15,737 nucleotides of DNA from Myxococcales bacterium (GTDB lineage Bacteria; Myxococcota_A; Polyangia; Palsa-1104), in the NCBI GenBank assembly GCA_023248835.1, contig JAHFDU010000050.1:1-15737 (forward strand). Reading direction: 5' to 3'. Both the position numbers and the translations under genes were made by a program. The notes below the pieces were generated by a model, which made no database searches, was not told the origin of the DNA, and saw nothing but the letters and a program-made list of their open reading frames with translations. Of the stretch, positions 1 to 6,834 are shown piece after piece (the stretch's first letter is position 1; the number at the start of each line of letters is the position of its first letter).

Positions 1-1
1 C

Positions 2-1009
2 TGGTGGGAGGCGGGGCGTACGCTCTACTGGCTCGGTCGCATCGCCGACCAGCGCGGTGACGATCCGCATGCGATTGAGTATTACCGTCGTGCTGCCCGT
101 GAATATCCGCTGTCGTATTACGCGCTCGCTGCGCTCAATCGGCTGCGCACACAATCCCACAGTGCGTACGACAAATTTCTCGCTGAAATTTCCGTCGAGG
201 AGCCGGACCAGGGTTGGCAGTTTTCAGAGCGGCCGCTGTTTGCAAGCCCGGGCTTTGCCCGCGGGCTCGAACTTGGGCGGCTCGGACTTTCGGCCGAAGC
301 GGCGCGCGAATTTTCGCTGGTCGGTCTGAAAATTCCAAGCGGCACCAAGCCGGTGGCGCACGAAAAAGCGGACGAAGAGCTGTGGTGGCTGGCGGCGGCG
401 CTCTATGATCGGGCGCAGGATTTCGTTCGCAGCCACGCCATTCCGCGCTATCAGTTGACCGACTATGCTCGTTTTTATCCGAGTGGACCGCATCGCAAAG
501 AGTGGCAAATTTCCTACCCGCGCGCGTTTGGCGACTTGGTCGAGACCAACACCCAATTGACCGGACAGCCGGCCGATCTCGAATTCGCCATCATGCGGGA
601 GGAGAGCGGCTTCGATCCATTGATGGAGTCGTTTGCCAACGCGGTCGGACTGACGCAGCTCACCAAAGCTCCGGCCGAGCAATTTGCAGGAGGCCTCGAG
701 CACGATCGCAATGCACTGCACGACCCGGCAATCAACCTGGCGATCGGGGCGCGCGAACTCGGCCACTGTTACAAGACCTTCGACCAGAGTGCAGCGCTGG
801 CGATCGCTGCCTACAACGCCGGCGAAGGCGCGGTCAAACGCTGGCTCAAAGATCCCGATCGCTCAGGGCTCGAACTCGACGAATTCATCGAGGCGATTCC
901 TTACGATGAGACCCGCGGCTACACCAAACGCGTGCTCGCCAGCTATTTTGCCTACAGCTGGCTCGATCAAAAAGGCGAGAGCCGAGTGCCCAAGCTTTCA
1001 TTCAGGTGA
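2..1009 (+). CDS. slt: Soluble lytic murein transglycosylase, 3' part (5' end outside window)
   Basis: The frame is open from base 2 and encodes 335 residues up to TGA at 1007-1009; the start lies outside the window. The first ~110 residues look like the end of the helical U-domain of Slt70-type enzymes (YWLGRIADQRGD, then YYRRAAREYPLSYYALAAL). The C-terminal part is an SLT domain: IMREESGFDP carries the catalytic Glu (codon 602-604, residue 201 of the visible part), followed by VGLTQL, DPAINLAIGARELG, ALAIAAYNAGEGAVKRW and IPYDETRGYTKRVL. Family members cleave peptidoglycan glycan strands to 1,6-anhydromuropeptides in the periplasm. The usual GLMQ motif reads GLTQ here, a small deviation. 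A REP-like half hairpin begins at the base after the stop codon. The family assignment is secure; the symbol is by similarity. Confidence 0.93.
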   Translation, partial: WWEAGRTLYWLGRIADQRGDDPHAIEYYRRAAREYPLSYYALAALNRLRTQSHSAYDKFLAEISVEEPDQGWQFSERPLFASPGFARGLELGRLGLSAEAAREFSLVGLKIPSGTKPVAHEKADEELWWLAAALYDRAQDFVRSHAIPRYQLTDYARFYPSGPHRKEWQISYPRAFGDLVETNTQLTGQPADLEFAIMREESGFDPLMESFANAVGLTQLTKAPAEQFAGGLEHDRNALHDPAINLAIGARELGHCYKTFDQSAALAIAAYNAGEGAVKRWLKDPDRSGLELDEFIEAIPYDETRGYTKRVLASYFAYSWLDQKGESRVPKLSFR

Positions 1010-1045
1010 GGGACGGTCTTCCGTATTGCAGTTATGCACAATATT
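1010..1045 (+). repeat. REP-like hairpin element, left arm only
   Basis: These 36 bases match the left arms of the two fuller elements at 1682-1748 and 1791-1865 (gggacggtcttcc, then cagttatgcacaa). The last bases, caatatt, agree with the 1682 copy rather than the 1791 copy. No right arm follows, so this is a solo half element. It starts immediately after the stop codon of the lytic transglycosylase gene and fills about half of the gap before the convergent lipoprotein gene. Confidence 0.8.
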
Positions 1046-1076
1046 TCGCTGGAGCGGGAACTTCAGGCTAGGCCAT

Positions 1077-1559
1077 TCATGGGCCGTAGCAGGCAAACGA
1101 ACCCGCGGCTTCAGTTCCACAAGGAGATCGGTGTTGGCACTGATACGGGGCGCCACAGAGCACAGTTTCACAGTCCGCCGAGCAGCTGTCTGTAGCGCAA
1201 ACAAGCGAGGTTGATACGCAGCTCACGCCGGTCGATTTGCATTGACCATCAAACCGTTGAACACACGTGGTTCCGGTAGCACACGCAGCGCAAGGCGCTT
1301 GCGGATCGCCGGGAGAGGTTACCGTGCACTGCTGTCGACCACCTCTGCAAGTGCAGATCGCTGCCTGCGCAGCACCCATGTCAACCGGATCAATTGCCCA
1401 AGAGCATTGACCAGAATAACAGCATGTGGTGCCGTTGAGAATGTCCTTACATGTCGCCTCGGCGGAGCTGCCGGCGGGTCCGCACGACACCGTTCCCGTA
1501 GATCCGCCGCAGCCCACCAACCCTGTTGCGACGATAAGGCAGATATGCAGAGTTTTCAT
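1077..1559 (-). CDS. Cys-rich secreted lipoprotein of unknown function
   Basis: The product is 160 residues with a lipoprotein signal peptide: MKTLHICLIVATGLVGC, lipobox LVGC, with Cys17 as the probable lipidated residue. The mature part is very rich in Cys (about 22 in the whole protein) and also in Gly, Ser and Thr. The cysteines come in short CxC, CC and CxxC groups such as ICTCRGGRQQC and APCAACATGTTC, which suggests a disulfide-bonded extracytoplasmic domain. GAGGAGGG lies about 7 nt before the ATG, so the start is well supported. I recognise no domain family with certainty. Cys-rich lipoproteins of this type are common in Myxococcota. The gene is convergent with slt, and its upstream region contains two REP-like elements. 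Confidence 0.85.
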   Translation of the reverse strand: MKTLHICLIVATGLVGCGGSTGTVSCGPAGSSAEATCKDILNGTTCCYSGQCSWAIDPVDMGAAQAAICTCRGGRQQCTVTSPGDPQAPCAACATGTTCVQRFDGQCKSTGVSCVSTSLVCATDSCSADCETVLCGAPYQCQHRSPCGTEAAGSFACYGP

Positions 1560-1681
1560 AAGACGCCCTCCTCACAGCAGAAGTGGCGTTCAGGTTTCAA
1601 AATGGCTCAAGAAACACTGAAAGTACATGAGACAGCGTGACGAGTTGAATGTTTTCAGGCCCTTAGGAAAGTTAAACGAGA

Positions 1682-1748
1682 GGGAACGGTCTTGGTTATG
1701 CACAATATTCAGAAACCAATGAATAACTGAATTACTGAAGACTGTCCC
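1682..1748 (+). repeat. REP-like hairpin element, copy with shortened left arm
   Basis: The right arm (aatgaataactgaattactg, then aagactgtccc) is identical to that of the element at 1791-1865. The left arm begins gggaacggtctt and jumps directly to ggttatgcacaatatt, so it lacks about 10 internal bases (ccgtattgca) and has one extra a. Nine bases after the hairpin are nearly shared with the other copy (tgtttcgca against tatttcgca), so the family unit extends beyond the palindrome. No transposase of the REP-associated (RAYT, Y1) type is present in this window. Confidence 0.85.
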
Positions 1749-1790
1749 TGTTTCGCATCGCATGCGTGGGAAATTCGTGGGGATCCGCCA

Positions 1791-1865
1791 GGGACGGTCT
1801 TCCGTATTGCAGTTATGCACAACATGCAGAGAAAAATGAATAACTGAATTACTGAAGACTGTCCC
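1791..1865 (+). repeat. REP-like hairpin element, full 75-bp copy
   Basis: This is an imperfect palindrome. The left arm gggacggtcttccgtattgc followed by agttatgcac agrees at 24 of 30 positions with the reverse complement of the right arm, which ends gaagactgtccc. The spacer is about 15 bases. Size and symmetry are those of REP/BIME-type or RAYT-mobilised elements; that assignment is by resemblance. The right arm overlaps the 3' end of the S8 protease gene and encodes its last residues and stop codon. Confidence 0.88.
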
Positions 1866-3600
1866 TATTTCGCAAGGTCAGCGATCCGACGGTGAATAGC
1901 AGGGCGGCGTTGAGGCACAGCCACGCGCCATCGAGAAAATTGGGGACAAAACGGACATCGACGGTGCGAAAGAGCGCATGGAAGAGCAGAGTTGCGCCGA
2001 CGCCGAGAGCGAAACCGGTAAGCGCCCCACGTAATCGCTTCACCGAGTAGCCGATCGCAATCAACAAGAGCGGAAAGAGTGCGCTTAAGAACAGCGGATT
2101 GCCCGGGAGCAGATCGGCAAAGCTGCGGCTGAGCAATGACGTTCCGGGAAGAAAAAACAGTCCGCTCGAGCCGAACACCAAGGCCAACATTCCGCCGAAA
2201 CCGAATTTCGCTCGCCGATACCACCCGAGCAGGGCGGCGGCGGCAAAACCAAACGCCAGTTGCCATCCACCAAATTCGAGCTTGGCCTTTTTTACTGCTT
2301 GTTCAGCGTCGAGTAGACCTGAGCCATAGCGATTTTCTCCATCTTTGGGTTTGGCGCTTGGCTTACGCGCGCTCGACAGCAGCACTTTTTCGACCGCGTC
2401 GGGCTCGCTAACGCCGGCGGAGATCACCAGCGCCGCGACGCCAGCGACGTGCGGCGATGCCATCGAAGTGCCCATGAACCAGAGATAGTCATTCTTGTTG
2501 ACGTCGCCGGGCACCACGGTGTTTTGTAAAACCCCATCGGGAAAGCCGTCGCCGTTTTGATCGACGCGGGTGTTGCCGCCGGGCGCGGCGAGGTCGATTT
2601 CTTTGCCCCAGTTGGAATAAAAAGTCGTCGACTCATCAAATTGCGTTGCCGCGACCGCAATCGCGCCGACATAGGCGGCGGGATAACTGACCTTGCCGCG
2701 GCCATCGTTGCCGGCGGCGCACACCACGGTGACGCCTTTGTCGTGGGCGTAGCTGACGGCTTTTTGCAACACCGACGAGGCCAGCCCGCCACCAAGGCTC
2801 ATGTTGATCACTTTGGCGCCATGATCGGCGGCAAAACGAATACCGGCGGCGATGCCCGAGACCGAGCCCGAGCCTCGCGCCGACAGCACTTTTATTGGCA
2901 TGATCTTGGCCCCAAAGGCGATGCCGGCGACGCCGATGCCGTTGTTGGTCGCCTGTGCGATGGTACCCGCGACGTGGGTGCCGTGGCCGTGATCGTCGCG
3001 CGCGTCCTCTCTGTTGCTGACAAAGTTGTAGCCTGCGACCAAGTCGCTCGCCGCCAGATCGGGAACCGGAGCTACGCCGGTGTCTATTACCGCGACGATG
3101 ACGCCGTCGCCTTGGGCGGTTTTCCAGGCCGGCTTGATGTGGATTTGGTCGAGGTGCCATTGCAGTTTGAATTTTGGATCATTGGGAAATCCCGGCTGCG
3201 CAACCTCGGGCGTTCCGGCGGTGGCGGCGACGACAGATTCGGGCAATCGATAGACAAAATCAAAATCGGAAGCAGCGACCTCTGGTTCAGCGCGCAGGCC
3301 TGCAAGCAGCCGCTCGGGATCATCACTGTGCACGACAAAGATCTCGTCAACGTCAGAGAATTTCGATTCGGCGGTGAATTCGACGCCGAATTTATGCGCC
3401 AGCGCCAAGCGCTGAGTTGCCGATTCGCCGTCGCGAAATTCAACCACCAGTTGATGGGATATGGCTGCGTCTTCGCTGGCGAGGGTGTCGATGGCTAGCG
3501 CCAACCGGTGCGCATTTTCGACATGCGTCGATTGGTAACCAAACCGAGTGAGCCAGCCGAACAGCGCAACTGCGATGAGAATTCCGCCAAGTCGCTTCAC
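1849..3600 (-). CDS. Subtilisin-like S8 serine protease with C-terminal multi-TM domain
   Basis: I chose GTG at 3600 as the start because GGAGGT (3610-3605) lies a few bases upstream, giving 583 residues; the frame stays open 44 codons further up. An N-terminal hydrophobic segment (residues 5-17) is a signal peptide or anchor. Residues 48-118 resemble an inhibitor I9-like propeptide. The S8 catalytic domain spans about 145-440: Asp173 in VIDTG, His206 in GHGTHVAG, oxyanion Asn298 in AAGN, and Ser379 in GTSMASPHVAG, so the triad is intact. The tail, about 444-575, has roughly five hydrophobic segments, which is unusual for a subtilase and predicts membrane retention. The last six residues (NRDSLQ) and the TAA stop lie within, or at the edge of, the REP-like element. 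The substrate is unknown. The protease call is secure; the role of the tail is not. Confidence 0.93.
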   Translation of the reverse strand: MKRLGGILIAVALFGWLTRFGYQSTHVENAHRLALAIDTLASEDAAISHQLVVEFRDGESATQRLALAHKFGVEFTAESKFSDVDEIFVVHSDDPERLLAGLRAEPEVAASDFDFVYRLPESVVAATAGTPEVAQPGFPNDPKFKLQWHLDQIHIKPAWKTAQGDGVIVAVIDTGVAPVPDLAASDLVAGYNFVSNREDARDDHGHGTHVAGTIAQATNNGIGVAGIAFGAKIMPIKVLSARGSGSVSGIAAGIRFAADHGAKVINMSLGGGLASSVLQKAVSYAHDKGVTVVCAAGNDGRGKVSYPAAYVGAIAVAATQFDESTTFYSNWGKEIDLAAPGGNTRVDQNGDGFPDGVLQNTVVPGDVNKNDYLWFMGTSMASPHVAGVAALVISAGVSEPDAVEKVLLSSARKPSAKPKDGENRYGSGLLDAEQAVKKAKLEFGGWQLAFGFAAAALLGWYRRAKFGFGGMLALVFGSSGLFFLPGTSLLSRSFADLLPGNPLFLSALFPLLLIAIGYSVKRLRGALTGFALGVGATLLFHALFRTVDVRFVPNFLDGAWLCLNAALLFTVGSLTLRNRDSLQ

Positions 3601-3618
3601 CGGCACCTCCAATATTAT

Positions 3619-3647
3619 ATTATACGCTATGATGGCTGGTGTGGCAC
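3619..3647 (-). promoter_or_regulatory. Candidate sigma-70 type promoter of the S8 protease gene
   Basis: Read on the minus strand, TATAAT (3624-3619) is a perfect -10 box, preceded after 17 bp by GTGCCA (3647-3642), a 4 of 6 match to TTGACA. Transcription would begin near 3612, just before the ribosome binding site GGAGGT. A second overlapping TATAAT follows at 3619-3614. This AT-rich spot stands out in GC-rich surroundings. Confidence 0.45.
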
Positions 3648-3691
3648 GCTCTCTCGACGACCAAGCAGGGGCGCCCGGAAGTCCGAGCGCC

Positions 3692-3864
3692 GCCGACAGC
3701 TCACAGCCACCTACGGCCGAGGGCCGCTTCAAGAAGCCAGAAACTGTTCACAGTCGAGAGTCGAGAGTTTCGGACACGGAAGACGCCGGAAATTCAGTCG
3801 AGGGCCACGGTTGGAGACGCACTCGAAGGGTAGTTTCTGAGCAGCCGACAGCCTACAGTTTCGG
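3692..3864 (+). repeat. Non-coding stretch with three short arrays of degenerate 7-bp repeats
   Basis: The 432 bp between the divergent genes (3601-4032) hold no gene I can support. Apart from the promoter on the left and the dispersed repeat on the right, the visible structure is heptamers in register, each starting with G. They are gccgaca-gctcaca at 3692-3705, gttcaca-gtcgaga-gtcgaga-gtttcgg at 3746-3773, and gccgaca-gcctaca-gtttcgg at 3844-3864. The same units appear at 15598-15618 and, in reverse complement, inside the repeats at 3895 and 14411. A small palindrome (cggcc-gag-ggccg) lies near 3715. Confidence 0.6.
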
Positions 3865-3894
3865 ATTCATTCATGAAATCACCTGTTCTGGTTC

Positions 3895-4017
3895 TCCTTT
3901 CAAGGGAAGGTCAACGCGATCTTGCGATTTTTCTCCACTGTCAGCTGTCAGCTGTCGGCTGTCGGCGGTGGTAAGAATCGCGAAGCGCGAATCAACGCCG
4001 ACTTCCGGGCGCCCCTG
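3895..4017 (+). repeat. Dispersed ~120-bp repeat, copy 1 (four heptamers)
   Basis: This copy aligns almost end to end with 14411-14531. Shared blocks are tcctttcaag, ggtcaacgcgat, ttgcgatttttctccactg, gtaagaatcgcgaa, and gaatcaacgccgacttcc followed by ggcgcccctg. Copy 1 carries four tandem heptamers (tgtcagc, tgtcagc, tgtcggc, tgtcggc) at 3939-3966, where copy 2 has two. Copy 1 lacks about 15 bases that copy 2 has near its left end. A small hairpin, tcgcg-aag-cgcga (3978-3990), keeps its pairing in copy 2 through a G-U pair. It ends 15 bp before the carboxypeptidase start codon. Confidence 0.85.
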
Positions 4018-4032
4018 GACGAGCAAGAGCAC

Positions 4033-4683
4033 ATGACCTGCGAGAAGCAAATTGCGCTTGGCCATTCGATCGAGGGGCGGCCTCTCCAGGCCGAAGTGTT
4101 TGGCGAAGGCCAAGTACGCGCGCTCTTTTTGGGCGCGATCCACGGCGACGAGCCGGGCGCCGCCGAGTTGGTGCACGCCTACGCCGAGCGCTTGCTTAAG
4201 CGGCCGCCGCGGGTCGCAGTTTGTCTTTATGCCAACTGCAATCCCGACGGTCTTGCAAGCAATCGCAAGGACAATGCGCGCTTGGTCGATCTCAACCGCA
4301 ATTTTGCAGCCAGCAATTTCTCCGCCACTCACAAGCCGGGTTATTTCCCGGGCAACGCGCCGTTGTCGGAACCGGAAACACAAGCCATCGCGCAACTGGT
4401 CGAGCGGTTTTCTCCTCGCGTTGTGGTTGCCGTGCACCAACCGTTTCGCTGCATCAATTGGGACGGGCCAGCGGGCGATCTGGCGGCGATAATGGCTGCC
4501 TGCACCGGCTATCCGCTGCAGCCGAGCATCGGCTATCCCACCCCGGGATCGCTCGGCTCGTGGCTCGGCGTCGACCGCAAAGTTGCGACCATTACTTTCG
4601 AACTTGAGCGGCCATTTCCGACTCGAGATCTCGACGCCTGTTTGGACGCGCTCGACGACGCGGTCGCCTGGGCCGCGCCATGA
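4033..4683 (+). CDS. M14-family zinc carboxypeptidase, murein peptide amidase (MpaA)-like
   Basis: The product is 216 residues. Zinc ligands are His37 and Glu40 in GAIHGDEPGAAE and His135 in VVVAVHQPF. Substrate-binding motifs are NPDG (70-73) and DLNRNF (86-91), and the catalytic Glu190 lies in TITFELE. SEPETQAIAQLVERF and the overall arrangement fit MpaA-like enzymes, which remove meso-diaminopimelate from muropeptides in the cytoplasm; no signal peptide is visible, in agreement. I chose ATG 4033 because the frame upstream (to 3922) is encoded by a dispersed repeat and has no similarity to the family. The ribosome binding site is poor (AGAG 3 nt upstream). The stop codon overlaps the start of the sigma-54 regulator (ATGA), so the two are probably co-translated. 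Other M14 amidases or desuccinylase-like enzymes are possible; the fold is secure. Confidence 0.88.
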   Translation: MTCEKQIALGHSIEGRPLQAEVFGEGQVRALFLGAIHGDEPGAAELVHAYAERLLKRPPRVAVCLYANCNPDGLASNRKDNARLVDLNRNFAASNFSATHKPGYFPGNAPLSEPETQAIAQLVERFSPRVVVAVHQPFRCINWDGPAGDLAAIMAACTGYPLQPSIGYPTPGSLGSWLGVDRKVATITFELERPFPTRDLDACLDALDDAVAWAAP

Positions 4684-6059
4684 CTTCGTCGCTGACATCG
4701 CTGGTAAATTGGCCCGATCTGTTGGCACTACGCGTGGTGCGTAAATTGGCGGAGCTGGTTGAACACCGTCTCGGTGTCAAACTTGGATTTATCGACGCGC
4801 AAGGCAAGCTACATTCGCCGGGAGAGCCTGCCTGCGCTCGCGGGGCTCTCGCAGCGGCAGTGGATGCGACTGCGCCGATCGTTTTTCAGTGTCAGCAGGA
4901 ACATCCGATGAGGTGGGAGTGGGCGATGCCGATTCGCATCGACCAGCAATTTTTCGGTTGCGTCCTAGCACCGGCGTCGGGGAATGATCCGCTGCTGCCG
5001 GAACTGATGGATCTTGTCGCCACCGAGATCTCAGGCTTTGCCACCGAACAACTGCACCGTGATCGGCGCAATCAGGAGTACCGCTCGACCCACTCCTACC
5101 ACGGCATCATCGGCAAGAGCCCGGTCATGCAGGCGCTCTATCGCATCGTCGACAAAGTCATCGCCAGCGATTCCACCGTGCTGGTGCAGGGCGAAAACGG
5201 CACTGGCAAGGAGCTCGTCGCGCGGGCGATTCATTTCAACTCGGCGCGCGCACACCATCCCTTCGTCGTGCAAAACTGTTCGGCGTTTAATGACAACCTG
5301 CTCGACTCCGAACTTTTCGGCCACAAAAAGGGCGCGTTTACCGGCGCGTTTTCCGACAAGCAAGGTCTGTTTGAGCTCGCCGACAAAGGCAGTTTTTTTC
5401 TCGACGAAATCGGCGACATGTCACCGACACTGCAGGTCAAAGTACTGCGGGTTTTGCAAGAAGGGACTTTCACGCCGGTTGGCGACACCCAGTCGCGCCA
5501 TGTCGATGTGCGCATCATTGCTGCCACCAATCGCGATCTGAAAACCATGGTCGAACGCGGCGAATTTCGCGAAGACCTTTACTACCGCGTCCATGTCATC
5601 AGCGTCACCGTGCCGCCGCTGCGCGATCGGCGCGAAGACATCGTGCCGCTGGTCGACTATTTTCTTGAGCGCAACGCCAAAGGGCGGCGCCTCAAAACCA
5701 AGGTACTGTCCGAGGTCTGTCTTGGGCGCCTACAGGAATACAGTTGGCCGGGCAACATTCGCGAACTCGAAAACGAAATCGAGCGGCTGGTGGTGCTCGC
5801 CGGCGACGAGCGGCAGATTTCCGACAGCCTACTTTCGCCGCGCATTCGTCAGCGAGACGAAGCGACGGCGGCAGAGATGCCGACGTTGTTGCCAGAGGCG
5901 GTGTCGGCGCTCGAGCGCACCATGATCTACGAAGCGCTCAAGCGCACCCACTGGAACAAGAGCCAGGCCGCGATCGCACTCGGCATCAGCCGGCGCAATC
6001 TCATCCGCAAAGTCGCCGACTACAAGCTCGAGCAGCGCAAGCGATCACCCGAGAAATAG
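4680..6059 (+). CDS. Sigma-54 dependent transcriptional activator (AAA+ and Fis-type HTH)
   Basis: The product is 459 residues. Residues 1-130 form an N-terminal sensory region with several Cys (52, 71, 94) and a stretch (MRWEWAMPIRIDQQFFGCVL) faintly like PocR-type ligand-binding domains; this is not certain. The AAA+ domain spans about 141-375: Walker A GENGTGKE (171-178), sigma-54 contact loop GAFTGA (218-223), Walker B FFLDEIGD (239-246), the sensor-region AATNRD, and SWPGNIREL (355-363). A Fis-type helix-turn-helix ends the protein (NKSQAAIALGISRRNLIRKV). All motifs needed to remodel sigma-54 RNA polymerase are present. The ATG overlaps the carboxypeptidase stop by 4 bp, so the regulator is made with that enzyme and may respond to a peptidoglycan-derived ligand (inference). 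I found no -24/-12 promoter nearby, so its targets are unknown. The 3' end overlaps thiD by 15 bp. Confidence 0.95.
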   Translation: MTSSLTSLVNWPDLLALRVVRKLAELVEHRLGVKLGFIDAQGKLHSPGEPACARGALAAAVDATAPIVFQCQQEHPMRWEWAMPIRIDQQFFGCVLAPASGNDPLLPELMDLVATEISGFATEQLHRDRRNQEYRSTHSYHGIIGKSPVMQALYRIVDKVIASDSTVLVQGENGTGKELVARAIHFNSARAHHPFVVQNCSAFNDNLLDSELFGHKKGAFTGAFSDKQGLFELADKGSFFLDEIGDMSPTLQVKVLRVLQEGTFTPVGDTQSRHVDVRIIAATNRDLKTMVERGEFREDLYYRVHVISVTVPPLRDRREDIVPLVDYFLERNAKGRRLKTKVLSEVCLGRLQEYSWPGNIRELENEIERLVVLAGDERQISDSLLSPRIRQRDEATAAEMPTLLPEAVSALERTMIYEALKRTHWNKSQAAIALGISRRNLIRKVADYKLEQRKRSPEK

Positions 6060-6809
6060 CCGACCGCCGCCAACTGTGCGCGTGCTGGCAATCCGCTGTT
6101 GCAGATCGGCATGGGCTCTTGCCACTGCCTGACGTAGTGCGACGCCGAGCCCAAGCTGGCAGGCGATCGCAGTCGACAGCGCGCAGCCGGTGCCGTGCGG
6201 CGTGGCGGCTGCGCGCGGCGAGGGAAAACGAACCAAGCCAGTCGCGTCGATAAGAATGTCGACCGGGTCGCCGGGCAAATGGCCACCTTTGGCCAGCACC
6301 GACTTGATCCCGCGCGCTCGCAGTTTCTGCGCGGCTGCGGTCAGTTCCTGCTCGGTGTTGGCGCTGCAGCCGGCGATGGTCGAAAGCTCCTCGCAATTGG
6401 GTGTCACCAGCGTCGCGCTCTGCCAAAGCGGCCACAGCGCCGCTAGATCTCCACTGTACAATTTGGCGCCAGCGCTTGATTGCAACACCGGATCGACCAC
6501 CAGCGGCAGCGAGCGACGCGCCAACTTTTCGGTCACCGCGCGTGCGATCTCTGCATTTCCGAGCGCGCCGATTTTGACTGCGACGATGTGAAGATCTTCC
6601 AGCAGCCGGGAAAGCTGATCGGAAATGATCTGTGGGTCGACCGGAACCGTGCGCATGCAGCCGCGCGAATTCTGAACGGTGAGGACGGTGGCGACACCCG
6701 CGGCATGTAGCCTGTTTGAGCGCGCGACGTCGGCGTCGGCAAGTAGTCCGGCGCCGCCCGACGGATCGAGCCCGGCGACAATCAACAGCGATCGGGTACG
6801 AGTTGACAA
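6045..6809 (-). CDS. thiD: Hydroxymethylpyrimidine / phosphomethylpyrimidine kinase
   Basis: The product is about 254 residues, normal for ThiD, which phosphorylates HMP and HMP-phosphate for thiamine synthesis in the cytoplasm. Motifs: GLDPSGGAGLLADADVA at the N terminus, VDPVLQSSAG (~105-114), VTPNCEEL, KGGH, and HGTGCALSTAIACQLGLG with catalytic Cys209. No ATG is available near the conserved N terminus. The best start is TTG at 6809, which places the ribosome 25 nt after the stop of the upstream lipoprotein gene but has no clear Shine-Dalgarno sequence, so the exact start is uncertain. The same frame stays open far upstream through the lipoprotein gene, but that extension is its off-frame shadow. 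No other thiamine genes are present. The 3' end overlaps the sigma-54 regulator gene in convergent orientation. Confidence 0.9.
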   Translation of the reverse strand: MSTRTRSLLIVAGLDPSGGAGLLADADVARSNRLHAAGVATVLTVQNSRGCMRTVPVDPQIISDQLSRLLEDLHIVAVKIGALGNAEIARAVTEKLARRSLPLVVDPVLQSSAGAKLYSGDLAALWPLWQSATLVTPNCEELSTIAGCSANTEQELTAAAQKLRARGIKSVLAKGGHLPGDPVDILIDATGLVRFPSPRAAATPHGTGCALSTAIACQLGLGVALRQAVARAHADLQQRIASTRTVGGGRLFLG

Positions 6810-6834
6810 AGTGGGAAGGAGTGTAGTGGCGGTT

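Noticed and set aside
1590..1820. Small minus-strand frame of 76 codons over the REP-like elements
   Set aside because: It consists mainly of repeat sequence translated by chance, with no ribosome binding site or known domain.
2557..3498. Open frame of 313 codons on the plus strand inside the S8 protease gene
   Set aside because: It is antisense to a protease with an intact catalytic triad, has no ribosome binding site or recognisable motif, and long antisense frames are expected in GC-rich coding sequence.
3641..3660. Possible sigma-54 promoter (tggcacg) near the sigma-54 regulator
   Set aside because: The -24-like TGGCAC is present but the required GC of a TTGC -12 element is not at the right distance, and it lies nearly 400 bp from the gene with repeats between.
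3692..3968. Heptamer arrays as a CRISPR-like locus
   Set aside because: Units are 7 bp and contiguous with no spacers, and no cas genes are present.
3871..4728. Minus-strand frame of 285 codons over the carboxypeptidase
   Set aside because: It is antisense to a gene with complete M14 motifs and ends in the dispersed repeat.
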